Part shown: in pieces, positions 1-5,565 of the stretch
Layout: the number at the start of each line of letters is the position of its first letter
Position numbering within the stretch: position 1 is the first letter of the stretch
NCBI GenBank assembly: GCA_017547995.1
Contig: JAFYNW010000354.1
Location: 1-8,221, forward strand
DNA from: Clostridia bacterium
Lineage (GTDB): Bacteria; Bacillota; Clostridia; Oscillospirales; Butyricicoccaceae
Direction of reading: 5' to 3'
Length of the DNA stretch: 8,221 nucleotides
Notes under the pieces: model-generated
What the model saw: the letters and a program-made list of their open reading frames with translations, nothing else
Database searches by the model: none
Told to the model about the DNA's origin: nothing
Program-made: the position numbers and the translations under genes

Positions 1-261
1 AAGCCAAACGGCTATAGAAGCCTTCACGTTATTCTTGAAATTCCTATCTTCCTTTCAAACAAGAAGAAGTATATGAAGGTGGAGGTGCAGTTCAGAACTA
101 TTGCTATGGATTTCTGGGCAAGCCTTGAACACAAGCTCAAGGATAAGAAGCAGATAAGCGAAGCGGAAGTTATTGCGGCAGAGCTCAAAAAATGCGCTGA
201 CGATATCAGTGCAATCGATAACGAAATGCAGAGAATCCGCGACAGAATTGAAATAATCTAA
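1..261 (+). CDS. Small alarmone synthetase, (p)ppGpp synthetase family, C-terminal part only
   Basis: The reading frame is open from the first base and codes for the last 86 residues; the 5' part lies outside the window. The family transfers pyrophosphate from ATP to GDP or GTP, making the stringent-response alarmone (p)ppGpp in the cytosol. Seen: GYRSLH at partial residues 4-9, whose tyrosine in this family stacks on the guanine nucleotide; VEVQFRT at 27-33, with the acidic residue that coordinates magnesium; then MDFWASLEHKL at 36-46. After this comes only a charged helical tail of about 40 residues. There is no TGS or ACT domain, which points to a single-domain small synthetase (RelQ/YjbM-like) rather than a long Rel enzyme. 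That assignment rests on the C-terminus, since the N-terminus is not visible. An ATG at position 73 is internal to the conserved domain and is not a start. A terminator follows at once. Confidence 0.9.
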   Translation, partial: KPNGYRSLHVILEIPIFLSNKKKYMKVEVQFRTIAMDFWASLEHKLKDKKQISEAEVIAAELKKCADDISAIDNEMQRIRDRIEII

Positions 262-264
262 AAT

Positions 265-294
265 AAAAGCAGCCTGATTAAAAGGCTGCTTTTT
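265..294. terminator. Bidirectional intrinsic terminator
   Basis: An 8-bp perfect stem (AGCAGCCT at 268-275, AGGCTGCT at 283-290) has a 7-nt loop, with A residues before and T residues after, so it can act on both strands. On the plus strand it ends the alarmone synthetase gene. On the minus strand it was probably also the original terminator of the convergent ECF gene, now cut off from it by the IS200 insertion. Confidence 0.9.
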
Positions 295-312
295 CGTTTG
301 TGCTTAAGCGAC

Positions 313-337
313 AAAAAACCACCTGCTCTGCAGGTGG
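313..337 (-). terminator. IS200 left-end hairpin, doubling as a minus-strand terminator
   Basis: The perfect 8-bp stem CCACCTGC/GCAGGTGG (319-326 and 330-337) closes a TCT loop. As single-stranded DNA it is the left-end recognition hairpin expected for TnpA binding. Read as minus-strand RNA it is followed by six T residues, so it should terminate antisense transcription. On the plus strand the following bases are GATAAAAAAT, so it is not a terminator in that direction. Confidence 0.75.
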
Positions 338-360
338 GATAAAAAATCTTTAGATACAAG

Positions 361-418
361 AAACCCCTCCTTTGATATAATTGAGATTGGGTCACCAATC
401 GAAACAAAGGAGGGGTTT
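361..418 (+). promoter_or_regulatory. tnpA leader hairpin that sequesters the ribosome binding site
   Basis: AAACCCCTCCTTTG (361-374) pairs perfectly over 14 bp with its reverse complement at 405-418. The 3' arm contains the whole Shine-Dalgarno AAAGGAGGGG (406-415), and the tnpA ATG lies two bases past the stem. A second stem, GATTGG/CCAATC with a GTCA loop (385-400), is nested inside. Any transcript starting upstream of 361 should fold its own start signal away. This matches the known translational shut-off of IS200 tnpA. A TATAAT hexamer in the loop strand (376-381) has no good -35; if it were used, the RNA would lack the 5' arm. Confidence 0.75.
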
Positions 419-419
419 A

Positions 420-884
420 ATGAAAGACATAAGTAGTTTATCACATTCAAAATGGAGATGTCAATATCACATAGTATTCGCACCAAAATACAGAAGAAGA
501 GTGATATATGGTCAGCTGAAAAAAGATATTGGAGTGATACTGAGAAAGCTATGCGAGCAGAAAGGAGTCGAAATAATAGAAGCAGAAGCATGCCCAGATC
601 ACATCCATATGCTTGTGAGCATACCGCCAAGTATAAGGGTAAGTGACTTTATGGGATATATGAAAGGAAAGAGTACCTTGATGATATTCGACAGACATGC
701 AAACCTGAAATATAAATATGGAAGCAGACATTTCTGGTGCAGAGGATATTATGTAGATACGGTAGGCAGAAATAAGGAAGCCATAAAGGAATACATAAAG
801 AATCAGTTGGAAGAAGACATCTATGAAGATCAGATAAGTCTGAAAGAATACGTAGACCCGTTTACGGGTAACAAGAGTAAATAA
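420..884 (+). CDS. tnpA: IS200/IS605-family Y1 (HUH) transposase TnpA
   Basis: This 154-residue single-strand DNA transposase acts as a dimer, cutting and rejoining the element ends through a 5'-phosphotyrosine link. Seen: the metal-binding HUH motif HIH at residues 61-63 within CPDHIHM; the GYYVDTVG block at 109-116; and the helix EYIKNQ with catalytic Tyr125 and the third metal ligand Gln129. The C-terminal DPFTG (146-150) and the whole layout match solo IS200 transposases, and the length is normal for them (about 150). The start chosen is the ATG at 420 behind AAAGGAGGGG; the in-frame TTG at 381 lies in the leader hairpin and lacks a ribosome binding site. Isoleucine is mostly ATA and arginine AGA, unlike the surrounding genes, which supports recent acquisition. 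No frameshift or lost catalytic residue is seen, so it should be active if translated. Confidence 0.95.
   Translation: MKDISSLSHSKWRCQYHIVFAPKYRRRVIYGQLKKDIGVILRKLCEQKGVEIIEAEACPDHIHMLVSIPPSIRVSDFMGYMKGKSTLMIFDRHANLKYKYGSRHFWCRGYYVDTVGRNKEAIKEYIKNQLEEDIYEDQISLKEYVDPFTGNKSK
435..464 (-). promoter_or_regulatory. Antisense promoter inside tnpA
   Basis: On the minus strand there is a perfect -35 TTGACA (464-459), an 18-nt spacer and a -10 TAAACT (440-435), with TGA in front giving an extended -10. The start point would be near 428, transcribing away from tnpA into the left end of the IS. Confidence 0.55.
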
Positions 885-890
885 AGGCAT

Positions 891-919
891 AAAAACAGGC
901 CGCTTTAGCGGCGGCCTGT
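891..919 (-). terminator. IS200 3'-region hairpin, minus-strand terminator
   Basis: A 9-bp perfect stem, ACAGGCCGC (895-903) with GCGGCCTGT (911-919), is preceded on the plus strand by AAAAA. On the minus strand this reads as a GC-rich hairpin followed by a T run, so it should stop transcription entering from the ECF gene before it runs antisense through tnpA. On the plus strand it is followed by GAAAGTG, so it is only a hairpin there. Confidence 0.65.
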
Positions 920-949
920 GAAAGTGATGCGATTGGTGGCCTATTCAGT

Positions 950-963
950 GCGCCTTAAGGCGC
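950..963. repeat. 14-bp perfect palindrome in the IS200 3' untranslated region
   Basis: The sequence GCGCCTTAAGGCGC equals its own reverse complement. As RNA it folds into a 5-bp GC stem with a TTAA loop, and TGGCC (937-941) can pair with GGCCG (965-969) around it to form a longer imperfect stem. It lies between tnpA and the right-end hairpin. I do not recognise a named function. Confidence 0.6.
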
Positions 964-976
964 TGGCCGGTACGGT

Positions 977-994
977 GCCCTTCTAGGGCTTTTT
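977..994 (+). terminator. Probable tnpA transcription terminator
   Basis: A short stem GCCCT (977-981) with AGGGC (985-989) closes a TCT loop and is followed by five T residues (990-994). The 5-bp stem is short but GC-rich, and its position just before the right-end hairpin suits a terminator for tnpA. Confidence 0.5.
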
Positions 995-998
995 CAAG

Positions 999-1017
999 CC
1001 ACCAGTTTTACTGGTGG
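999..1017 (+). repeat. IS200 right-end subterminal hairpin
   Basis: CCACCAGT (999-1006) pairs perfectly with ACTGGTGG (1010-1017) around a TTT loop. It mirrors the left-end hairpin in length, loop size and the shared CCACC...GGTGG base, as expected for the two TnpA recognition hairpins. The cleavage site should lie within roughly 5-13 bases downstream, just short of the ECF stop codon. Confidence 0.8.
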
Positions 1018-1041
1018 TATTTGACTTTGTTATAGTATGAT

Positions 1042-1578
1042 TTACTTGATAGCTTTGCGGATAACAGGGATGATGAGCACTGCGATAGCACCTGCAACAG
1101 CCGCTGTTGTAAACTGGAGAATGCCGAAGTTTACAGACATAACCGCCGCCTGCTTCTCAGGAAGCTGAAGAACAGTTGGGATAAGGAACTTGACGATGAG
1201 CAGGTTGAGTGTTACAAACTTGAGAAGAGCCGCGAGAGCCGCAGTTGCCGCATTACATACGATGCAGGCTGGCTTCTTGAGAAGTTTTGGAAGAATGCCC
1301 CAGACGAGAACGAGCACCATATTGCCGACTGCGATTGCAGGAACGAGCGGAAGAAGTGCAGGACCGATGCCGAACATAAATGCGAAGAATGGAGAAAGAG
1401 CCGCTACAGTAAGGCCGGATGGCAAGCCGCCGATAACAGTCGCCATAATAAGCACGAGATTTACGCACGAGCCTGTGAGAATCTGATTATTGAGCGCCGC
1501 AGTTGCACCCTGAAGCACAACGAGAAGTGCGATAAAAACAGCTGTCTGTGTAATCCATTTAATCTTGGATTTATTCAT
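1042..1578 (-). CDS. ECF transporter S component-like membrane protein, substrate unknown
   Basis: The 178-residue protein is very hydrophobic, with about six likely membrane segments (near 9-28, 36-53, 56-72, 75-98, 104-130 and 148-173) and a basic tail RKAIK. Size, topology and the opening ITQTAVFIALLVVLQ followed by a glycine/proline-rich middle fit the substrate-binding S components of energy-coupling factor importers, which bind vitamins or other micronutrients and dock on a shared EcfA/A'/T module. No EcfA or EcfT gene is visible here, so it would use a module encoded elsewhere, as group II systems do. I cannot assign a substrate: no riboswitch or biosynthetic neighbour points to one. 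The ATG at 1578 follows AGGGGGAAC (1593-1585 on the minus strand). It diverges from the Crp/Fnr gene, a likely regulator. Its 3' end is only about 13-20 bases from the IS200 right end. Confidence 0.75.
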   Translation of the reverse strand: MNKSKIKWITQTAVFIALLVVLQGATAALNNQILTGSCVNLVLIMATVIGGLPSGLTVAALSPFFAFMFGIGPALLPLVPAIAVGNMVLVLVWGILPKLLKKPACIVCNAATAALAALLKFVTLNLLIVKFLIPTVLQLPEKQAAVMSVNFGILQFTTAAVAGAIAVLIIPVIRKAIK

Positions 1579-1689
1579 TTTTTTGTTCCCCCTATGATGA
1601 TTTTGTGGTATAATGCCAATATAGACCTTTTGATAAGACCAATTGGATGTTTATATTATAACAGTAAAAGCAAAGGTGGTAGGTTGCCA
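1579..1689. promoter_or_regulatory. Divergent control region between the ECF and Crp/Fnr genes
   Basis: This short AT-rich spacer carries signals for both directions. For the ECF gene, a perfect -10 TATAAT lies on the minus strand (1660-1655), but the position 17 nt upstream reads CCTACC, so no -35 is recognisable; such a promoter may need an activator. An 8-bp palindrome, CCAATTGG (1639-1646), lies in the middle. No riboswitch-sized leader fits in either direction. Confidence 0.4.
1606..1614 (+). promoter_or_regulatory. Extended -10 promoter for the Crp/Fnr gene
   Basis: TGGTATAAT forms an extended -10 element. The only -35 candidate, TTGTTC (1583-1588), is poorly matched and 20 nt away. 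It overlaps the start region of the divergent ECF gene, so the two transcripts could interfere. The start point would be near 1621, giving a leader of about 70 nt. Confidence 0.5.
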
Positions 1690-2373
1690 ATGCAACGAAA
1701 ATGGAAAAACTTTTCACAATCTTTCGAAAAATGCCCGATGTTCAATGGAATATCAACAGATGAAATAATGGATTTCCTCATCTGCTCAAAAGCCGAGCTA
1801 AAACAATATTCGAAAGGCGAGATAATCATATCGCAGGGCGAAAAAATCACAAGCATAGGCATACTTGTCGAGGGCAAGGCCGAGGCAATGAAAATCGACC
1901 CCCACGGCAATGCATACCTTGCGGCGCAGATTTCGGAGGGCAATATTTTTGCAGACCTCCTTGCGGCGGGTGAGGACAGAGAATGTCCCGTTACAGTCAT
2001 AGCCACGAAGGATTCCGCAGCATGTATGATTCCGTGGAAGTCTGTGCTTATCAGATGTGAGAAAAACTGTCATAAGCACAATATCATCCTTGAAAATCTC
2101 ATCAAGGCATTTTCCAATAAGTTTTTCGAGCTTTTCAGCAGAATAGATTGCCTTACGGCGCGAAAAGTCGAGGATAAAGTGCTGACTCTCCTTGAAAAAT
2201 ACCGCAAGGACGGGGAAGACAAAATAAAGCTTCCTTTCGACAGAGAAGGGATGGCAAATTATCTTGCCATCGACAGAAGCGCCCTTTCACGCGAGCTGAG
2301 CAGAATGAAAGACAAGGGTATAATCGACTACAATAAAAATGAATTCGTAATCTTAAAGAAGGTGAATATATGA
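1690..2373 (+). CDS. Crp/Fnr-family transcriptional regulator
   Basis: This 227-residue cytosolic regulator has the usual three-part layout: a cyclic-nucleotide-binding-like beta barrel (about 15-125), a dimerisation helix (about 130-160) and a C-terminal winged helix. The recognition region DREGMANYLAIDRSALSRELSRM (184-206) is split here by FDREGMANYLA and IDRSALSREL, the classic Crp/Fnr helix-turn-helix. The effector pocket has the acidic strand turn GEDRECPV, but the Arg-Ser pair that binds cAMP phosphate in E. coli Crp is replaced by Cys-Pro, so cAMP binding is doubtful. Cysteines are scattered (15, 32, 99, 112, 123, 127, 154), without the N-terminal cluster of Fnr. The start is the ATG at 1690 behind AAAGGTGGTAGG; an in-frame ATG at 1594 would add 32 unconserved residues across the promoter. 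Its stop overlaps the next start (ATGA), so it is probably translationally coupled to the kinase. Confidence 0.92.
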   Translation: MQRKWKNFSQSFEKCPMFNGISTDEIMDFLICSKAELKQYSKGEIIISQGEKITSIGILVEGKAEAMKIDPHGNAYLAAQISEGNIFADLLAAGEDRECPVTVIATKDSAACMIPWKSVLIRCEKNCHKHNIILENLIKAFSNKFFELFSRIDCLTARKVEDKVLTLLEKYRKDGEDKIKLPFDREGMANYLAIDRSALSRELSRMKDKGIIDYNKNEFVILKKVNI

Positions 2374-3470
2374 AGATTTTTGCAGCACCTGACAGCTTCA
2401 AGGGAAGCATCACGGCAAAGGAGTTTTGCGACGTCGTAAAAAAGGTCTGCAACGAAAAGGGCATTGAGACAATGCTTTTTCCTATGGCAGACGGAGGCGA
2501 GGGCACGATTGAAGCCATCACAGATGGTCTCGCTGGCAGATACGTCAGCACAAACGTAACTGCACCACTGGGCGAAACTATCGAAGCAAAATATGGTGTG
2601 CTTGACGATGGAACAGCCGTTATGGAAATGAGTCAGGCGTCCGGCATCGGCTACGTAAAGGGGAGAGAAAATCCTTTCAGGGCTTCTACAATCGGTACAG
2701 GTGAAATGCTTTACAGTGCTCTTGAAAGCGGAGCTAAGCGTATCATAATCGGCATCGGCGGCAGTGGTACAAACGATGGCGGTGCAGGAGCGCTCCACGC
2801 GCTCGGAGTACGCTTCTATGATAAGGATAAAAACCAGCTTTTTCCATGTCCTGAAGAACTGAAGAATCTGGACAGCGTAGATTTTTCTCACCTAGACGAA
2901 AGACTGAGACATACAGAAATCATCGTAGCGAGTGACGTCAAAAATCCGCTCTGCGGTGAAAACGGTGCATCCTTCGTATTCGGCAAGCAGAAGGGCGCGA
3001 GCGATGAAGATAAGATAATCCTCGACAATATCCTTAAAAATATGGCCGATATCATTGCGAAAACAACGGGTGTCGACCATTCTGAAAGAGAAGGCGCCGG
3101 CGCGGCAGGCGGTCTCGGATTTGCACTTATGCAGCTGCCGAAGGTCACCTTCCGTCCGGGCTTTGAGGTTATAGCCGAAATCCTCGATATTGAAAAGAAA
3201 ATGGTGGATTTTGCGCCCGATATAGTCATCACAGGCGAAGGTCAGCTCAATTTCCAGAGTGAAATGGGCAAGCTTCCGGTTGAAATTGCAAAAATGGCAA
3301 AGAAAAACGGCTTCAAGTGTATTTCGATAGTTGGTGCATTCGGGGAAGGTTATGAAAACTGCCTGAAATACTTCGACGAAGCACATCAACTTATGGAAGA
3401 GGGCATGACGGCTGAATATTCAATAAATAATGCTGCTTTGCTTCTTGAAAAGAAATTGAACATATTGTGA
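2370..3470 (+). CDS. glxK: Glycerate 2-kinase (glycerate kinase, GlxK/GarK family)
   Basis: The enzyme phosphorylates D-glycerate with ATP, giving 2-phosphoglycerate, which enters lower glycolysis. At 366 residues it is close to the family length (about 375-385). Family motifs are in order: DSFKGS (8-13), MADGGEGT (39-46), GIGGSGTNDGG (128-138), DVKNPLCG (189-196), GAGAAGGLG (242-250) and TGEGQLN (288-294). In the last motif, families I remember usually carry Asp where Asn294 stands here; this should be checked before assuming full activity. The start ATG at 2370 overlaps the regulator's stop and is preceded by AAGAAGGTG. No terminator follows; the next promoter begins 18 bases after the stop. 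The pairing with a Crp/Fnr regulator suggests expression tied to carbon or redox state, an inference from context. Confidence 0.93.
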   Translation: MKIFAAPDSFKGSITAKEFCDVVKKVCNEKGIETMLFPMADGGEGTIEAITDGLAGRYVSTNVTAPLGETIEAKYGVLDDGTAVMEMSQASGIGYVKGRENPFRASTIGTGEMLYSALESGAKRIIIGIGGSGTNDGGAGALHALGVRFYDKDKNQLFPCPEELKNLDSVDFSHLDERLRHTEIIVASDVKNPLCGENGASFVFGKQKGASDEDKIILDNILKNMADIIAKTTGVDHSEREGAGAAGGLGFALMQLPKVTFRPGFEVIAEILDIEKKMVDFAPDIVITGEGQLNFQSEMGKLPVEIAKMAKKNGFKCISIVGAFGEGYENCLKYFDEAHQLMEEGMTAEYSINNAALLLEKKLNIL

Positions 3471-3487
3471 AATCTTACTATATAATA

Positions 3488-3516
3488 TTGAAAGACAAGG
3501 AAAATTATTGTATAAT
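3488..3516 (+). promoter_or_regulatory. Sigma-A promoter for the MATE gene
   Basis: TTGAAA (3488-3493) and TATAAT (3511-3516) are separated by exactly 17 nt. The start point would be near 3523. A 7-bp hairpin, ATATCTT/AAGATAT with a GAA loop (3534-3550), lies between the start point and the ribosome binding site. Confidence 0.8.
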
Positions 3517-3568
3517 AAAATAATTATATAGGAATATCTTGAAAAGATATATGGAAGGGGAGGTATAA

Positions 3569-4966
3569 TTGAATAAAAAATCATTTTCCATCGTGGATGA
3601 GTCGCTCAATCCGTGGAAAGTCATAATCTTCCTTGCGTGGCCGATATTCGTAGAGCAGATTCTCGTCTCGCTCGTACAGGCTGTCGACACAGCTATGGTA
3701 GGCTCGCTTGGTGCAAATGCAACGGCATCGGTTGCAATCAGTCAGTCGCCTAATATGATGATGAACGGTGTCATCATGGCGATGGGTATCGGTTTTACGT
3801 CGCTTGTCGCAAGAAGCGTTGGCGCAGGGGATAAGGAAAGAGCAAAGTCCCTTATCCGTCAGGCGATTCTTCTCGTTCTCGCAATAGGCATTCCGCTTGC
3901 GGCTCTCTGTTTCGGTCTTGCTCGTCATATTCCAATGTGGATGGGCGGCGCAGAGGACATTCTCGATACAGCGGCTACTTATAACAGAATCTTTGCCTGC
4001 GGCCTCGTTTTCCGCAGTATGACAATGGTGCTTACAGCGATTTATCGCGGATTCGGCGACAGTAAGACACCTATGAAGGTGAATATTGCCGTAAACCTTA
4101 TCAACGTTGTCGGCAACTTCCTTATGATTTACCCAACAAGACAGCTTTCTGTTTTCGGCTTTGAATTCACAATGCCGGGTCTCGGATGGGGTGTTGCAGG
4201 TGCAGCTACGGCAACAGCACTTTCGACAATTATCGGTGCTCTCGCACTCCTCGCGGTAACGTTCTTCAGAAAATCCGAACTTCAGATCAGCTTTAAGGAC
4301 GATTTCAGACCAAACTGGAAGGAAATCTCCTCTGTTTTCAGAATCAGCTTCCCTGCAATGTGCGAACGCTTTGTAATGAGCGGTGCATCGGTAATCGTGG
4401 CGAGCACAGTAGCATCACTCGGTACGGTAGCCGTTGCGGCACAGAATCTTGCAGGCACAGCAGAATCCCTGAGCTTCATGCCGGGCTTTGCATTCGGTAC
4501 AGCGGCAACAACACTTTTCGGCCAGTCACTCGGCGCAAAGCGTCCTGAACTTGGCAAAAAGTACGTATCCTATACAATCCGACTCGGCTCAATCGTAATG
4601 CTTTTCATGACACTTGTGATGTTCTTCGGCTCACGCGTCATTATGGGCATCTTCACTCCTGATGAAGCGGTAATCGAAATGGGCAGCATCCTCGTCAAGA
4701 TTCTCGCTCTCATTCAGGTGCCACAGATGATTGCAATGGTTTATTCCGGTGCTCTCAAGGGCGCAGGCGATACAAAGAGCCCATTCCTCGTTGCTCTCTT
4801 CTCAATGTGGGGCGTGCGAGTACTCGGCGTTACAATCTGCGTAAGACTTCTCGGCATGGGTATGCCGGTCCTCTGCACATGTATGTGTACAGACAACGTT
4901 GTGCGTTTCATTCTTTTCGCTACAATTTACAGAAAAGAAAAGTGGCGCAAGCATATTGGTGTATAA
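3569..4966 (+). CDS. MATE-family multidrug efflux transporter
   Basis: This 465-residue inner-membrane antiporter probably has 12 membrane segments and exports organic cations or drugs against a Na+ or H+ gradient. Length is typical for the family (about 450-470). Two related halves are visible: the segment-end motif AIYRGFGDSKTP (157-168) recurs as GALKGAGDTKSP (394-405). The conserved membrane aspartate in QAVDTAMVG (Asp40) and the glycine-rich GWGVAGAATAT (206-216) are present. Substrate cannot be predicted from sequence alone. Start: TTG at 3569, five bases after GGGGAGG (3557-3563); the nearby ATG at 3551 runs into a stop after five codons. It is a single-gene unit with its own promoter and a strong terminator, and no regulator gene is adjacent on its strand. 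Confidence 0.93.
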   Translation: MNKKSFSIVDESLNPWKVIIFLAWPIFVEQILVSLVQAVDTAMVGSLGANATASVAISQSPNMMMNGVIMAMGIGFTSLVARSVGAGDKERAKSLIRQAILLVLAIGIPLAALCFGLARHIPMWMGGAEDILDTAATYNRIFACGLVFRSMTMVLTAIYRGFGDSKTPMKVNIAVNLINVVGNFLMIYPTRQLSVFGFEFTMPGLGWGVAGAATATALSTIIGALALLAVTFFRKSELQISFKDDFRPNWKEISSVFRISFPAMCERFVMSGASVIVASTVASLGTVAVAAQNLAGTAESLSFMPGFAFGTAATTLFGQSLGAKRPELGKKYVSYTIRLGSIVMLFMTLVMFFGSRVIMGIFTPDEAVIEMGSILVKILALIQVPQMIAMVYSGALKGAGDTKSPFLVALFSMWGVRVLGVTICVRLLGMGMPVLCTCMCTDNVVRFILFATIYRKEKWRKHIGV

Positions 4967-4970
4967 AAAT

Positions 4971-4999
4971 AAAAGCTCTCCGTTTTTGGAGAGCTTTTT
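4971..4999. terminator. Bidirectional terminator shared by MATE and Cad-family genes
   Basis: AAAAGCTCTCC (4971-4981) pairs with GGAGAGCTTTT around a six-base loop, with T runs available on both strands. It starts four bases after the MATE stop, and the minus-strand stop codon (5000-5002) lies directly against its other side. Confidence 0.92.
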
Positions 5000-5545
5000 C
5001 TATATACCGCTGAAAATAATTGAAATACCGAGCAGAATAAACACAACGGGCACGATAATGCCCTTATATTTGTCGATAATTCTCCTGAGCGAAGGTAAAT
5101 CGGAAAGCTTCATGGCAAGTACGCACCATAAAACCGCCATAACGGCGAAAACAAGGAGAGTTATGATAAAAGAAATCATATTCATTCCCATAAAAAGGGG
5201 AAGATATATGCCGACGTTGTCGCCACCTGCCGAAAGCGTAAGCAAAAGCACGCTGATTATACCGCCGCCTGAAATATGGTCATCATCGTCATCTTTGTCG
5301 AAAATTGCCTTGATACCAAGCAGAATCGGCACTATACCCAGCAGAAATGCGTATTCACTCAGCAGGGGAGCGAGAGAGTATGCCCCGAGATAGCTGACGA
5401 GGGCAAGCGCCAATATCCCCGCAAGATGCCCGAGAAACACGTCCCGTTTGCGTACAACCGATGTGAATAGAAGCGTCAGCAGAAAAATATCGTCAATATT
5501 CGTGCTGACGTAGGCTATAACAGCCATAAATATATCGTAAATCAA
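5000..5545 (-). CDS. Cad-family (CadD-like) membrane transporter
   Basis: This 181-residue integral membrane protein resembles the CadD cadmium-resistance family within the LysE-like exporters. Seen: about five hydrophobic segments; an N-terminal YVSTNIDDIFLL (12-23) with paired aspartates in the membrane; the family block SAGGDNVGIYLP (105-116), comparable to the CGADN..LF.PYF of CadD; and a cytoplasmic loop DKDDDDDH (83-90) of clustered aspartates that could bind metal. Length is slightly below that of CadD (about 200). Substrate is not established; cadmium is only the family name. Start: TTG at 5545, seven bases after GGAGG (5557-5553). The frame stays open upstream through the tRNA gene, but that extension is not protein. 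No promoter lies between the tRNA terminator and this start, so expression probably depends on read-through from the tRNA promoter. Confidence 0.8.
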   Translation of the reverse strand: MIYDIFMAVIAYVSTNIDDIFLLTLLFTSVVRKRDVFLGHLAGILALALVSYLGAYSLAPLLSEYAFLLGIVPILLGIKAIFDKDDDDDHISGGGIISVLLLTLSAGGDNVGIYLPLFMGMNMISFIITLLVFAVMAVLWCVLAMKLSDLPSLRRIIDKYKGIIVPVVFILLGISIIFSGI

Positions 5546-5565
5546 ATGAATACCTCCATATACTG

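Larger units (their letters stand above)
313..428 (-). ncRNA. Predicted antisense RNA to the tnpA leader (art200-like)
   Basis: A promoter on the minus strand at 435-464 should start transcription near 428. A GC-rich hairpin followed by six T residues on the same strand (319-337, T run 318-313) should end it. The resulting RNA of about 115 nt is complementary to the tnpA start codon (420), the Shine-Dalgarno (406-415) and the whole leader hairpin. Known for the family: Salmonella IS200 makes an antisense RNA, art200, opposite the tnpA leader, which represses transposase translation. The promoter, terminator and complementarity are read from the sequence; expression is inferred. Confidence 0.6.
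301..1029 (+). mobile_element. IS200-type insertion sequence (IS200/IS605 family, tnpA only)
   Basis: A single Y1 transposase gene is flanked by two matched subterminal palindromes: CCACCTGC/GCAGGTGG with a TCT loop at 319-337 and CCACCAGT/ACTGGTGG with a TTT loop at 999-1017. Such hairpins, rather than terminal inverted repeats or target duplications, mark the ends of this family, which moves as single-stranded DNA. No tnpB is present, as in IS200 proper. The exact ends are inferred: the left boundary should fall around 295-312 and the right around 1022-1030, within about 12 bases of the RE hairpin. The element sits between convergent host genes, just beyond the stop codon of the ECF gene, and is rich in ATA and AGA codons, unlike its neighbours. 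It looks intact. Confidence 0.9.

Noticed and set aside
549..890. Minus-strand ORF of 113 codons across tnpA
   Set aside because: It lies opposite the conserved TnpA catalytic region, has no ribosome binding site or recognisable domain, and its composition is that of a shadow frame.
1579..1660. Riboswitch in front of the ECF S component, which would reveal its vitamin
   Set aside because: The leader is at most about 70-80 bases and shows no conserved riboswitch core or terminator, so no ligand can be suggested.
1594..1689. Longer Crp/Fnr start at the ATG at 1594
   Set aside because: It would place the extended -10 promoter inside the gene and add 32 residues unlike the family; a good ribosome site precedes the ATG at 1690.
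2328..2891. 187-codon minus-strand ORF over the glycerate kinase start
   Set aside because: It is the shadow of the Crp/Fnr and kinase coding strand, with no ribosome site and no recognisable domain.
3551..3568. ATG at 3551 as the MATE start
   Set aside because: It is in frame but meets a TAA after five codons; the TTG at 3569 with GGGGAGG is the supported start.
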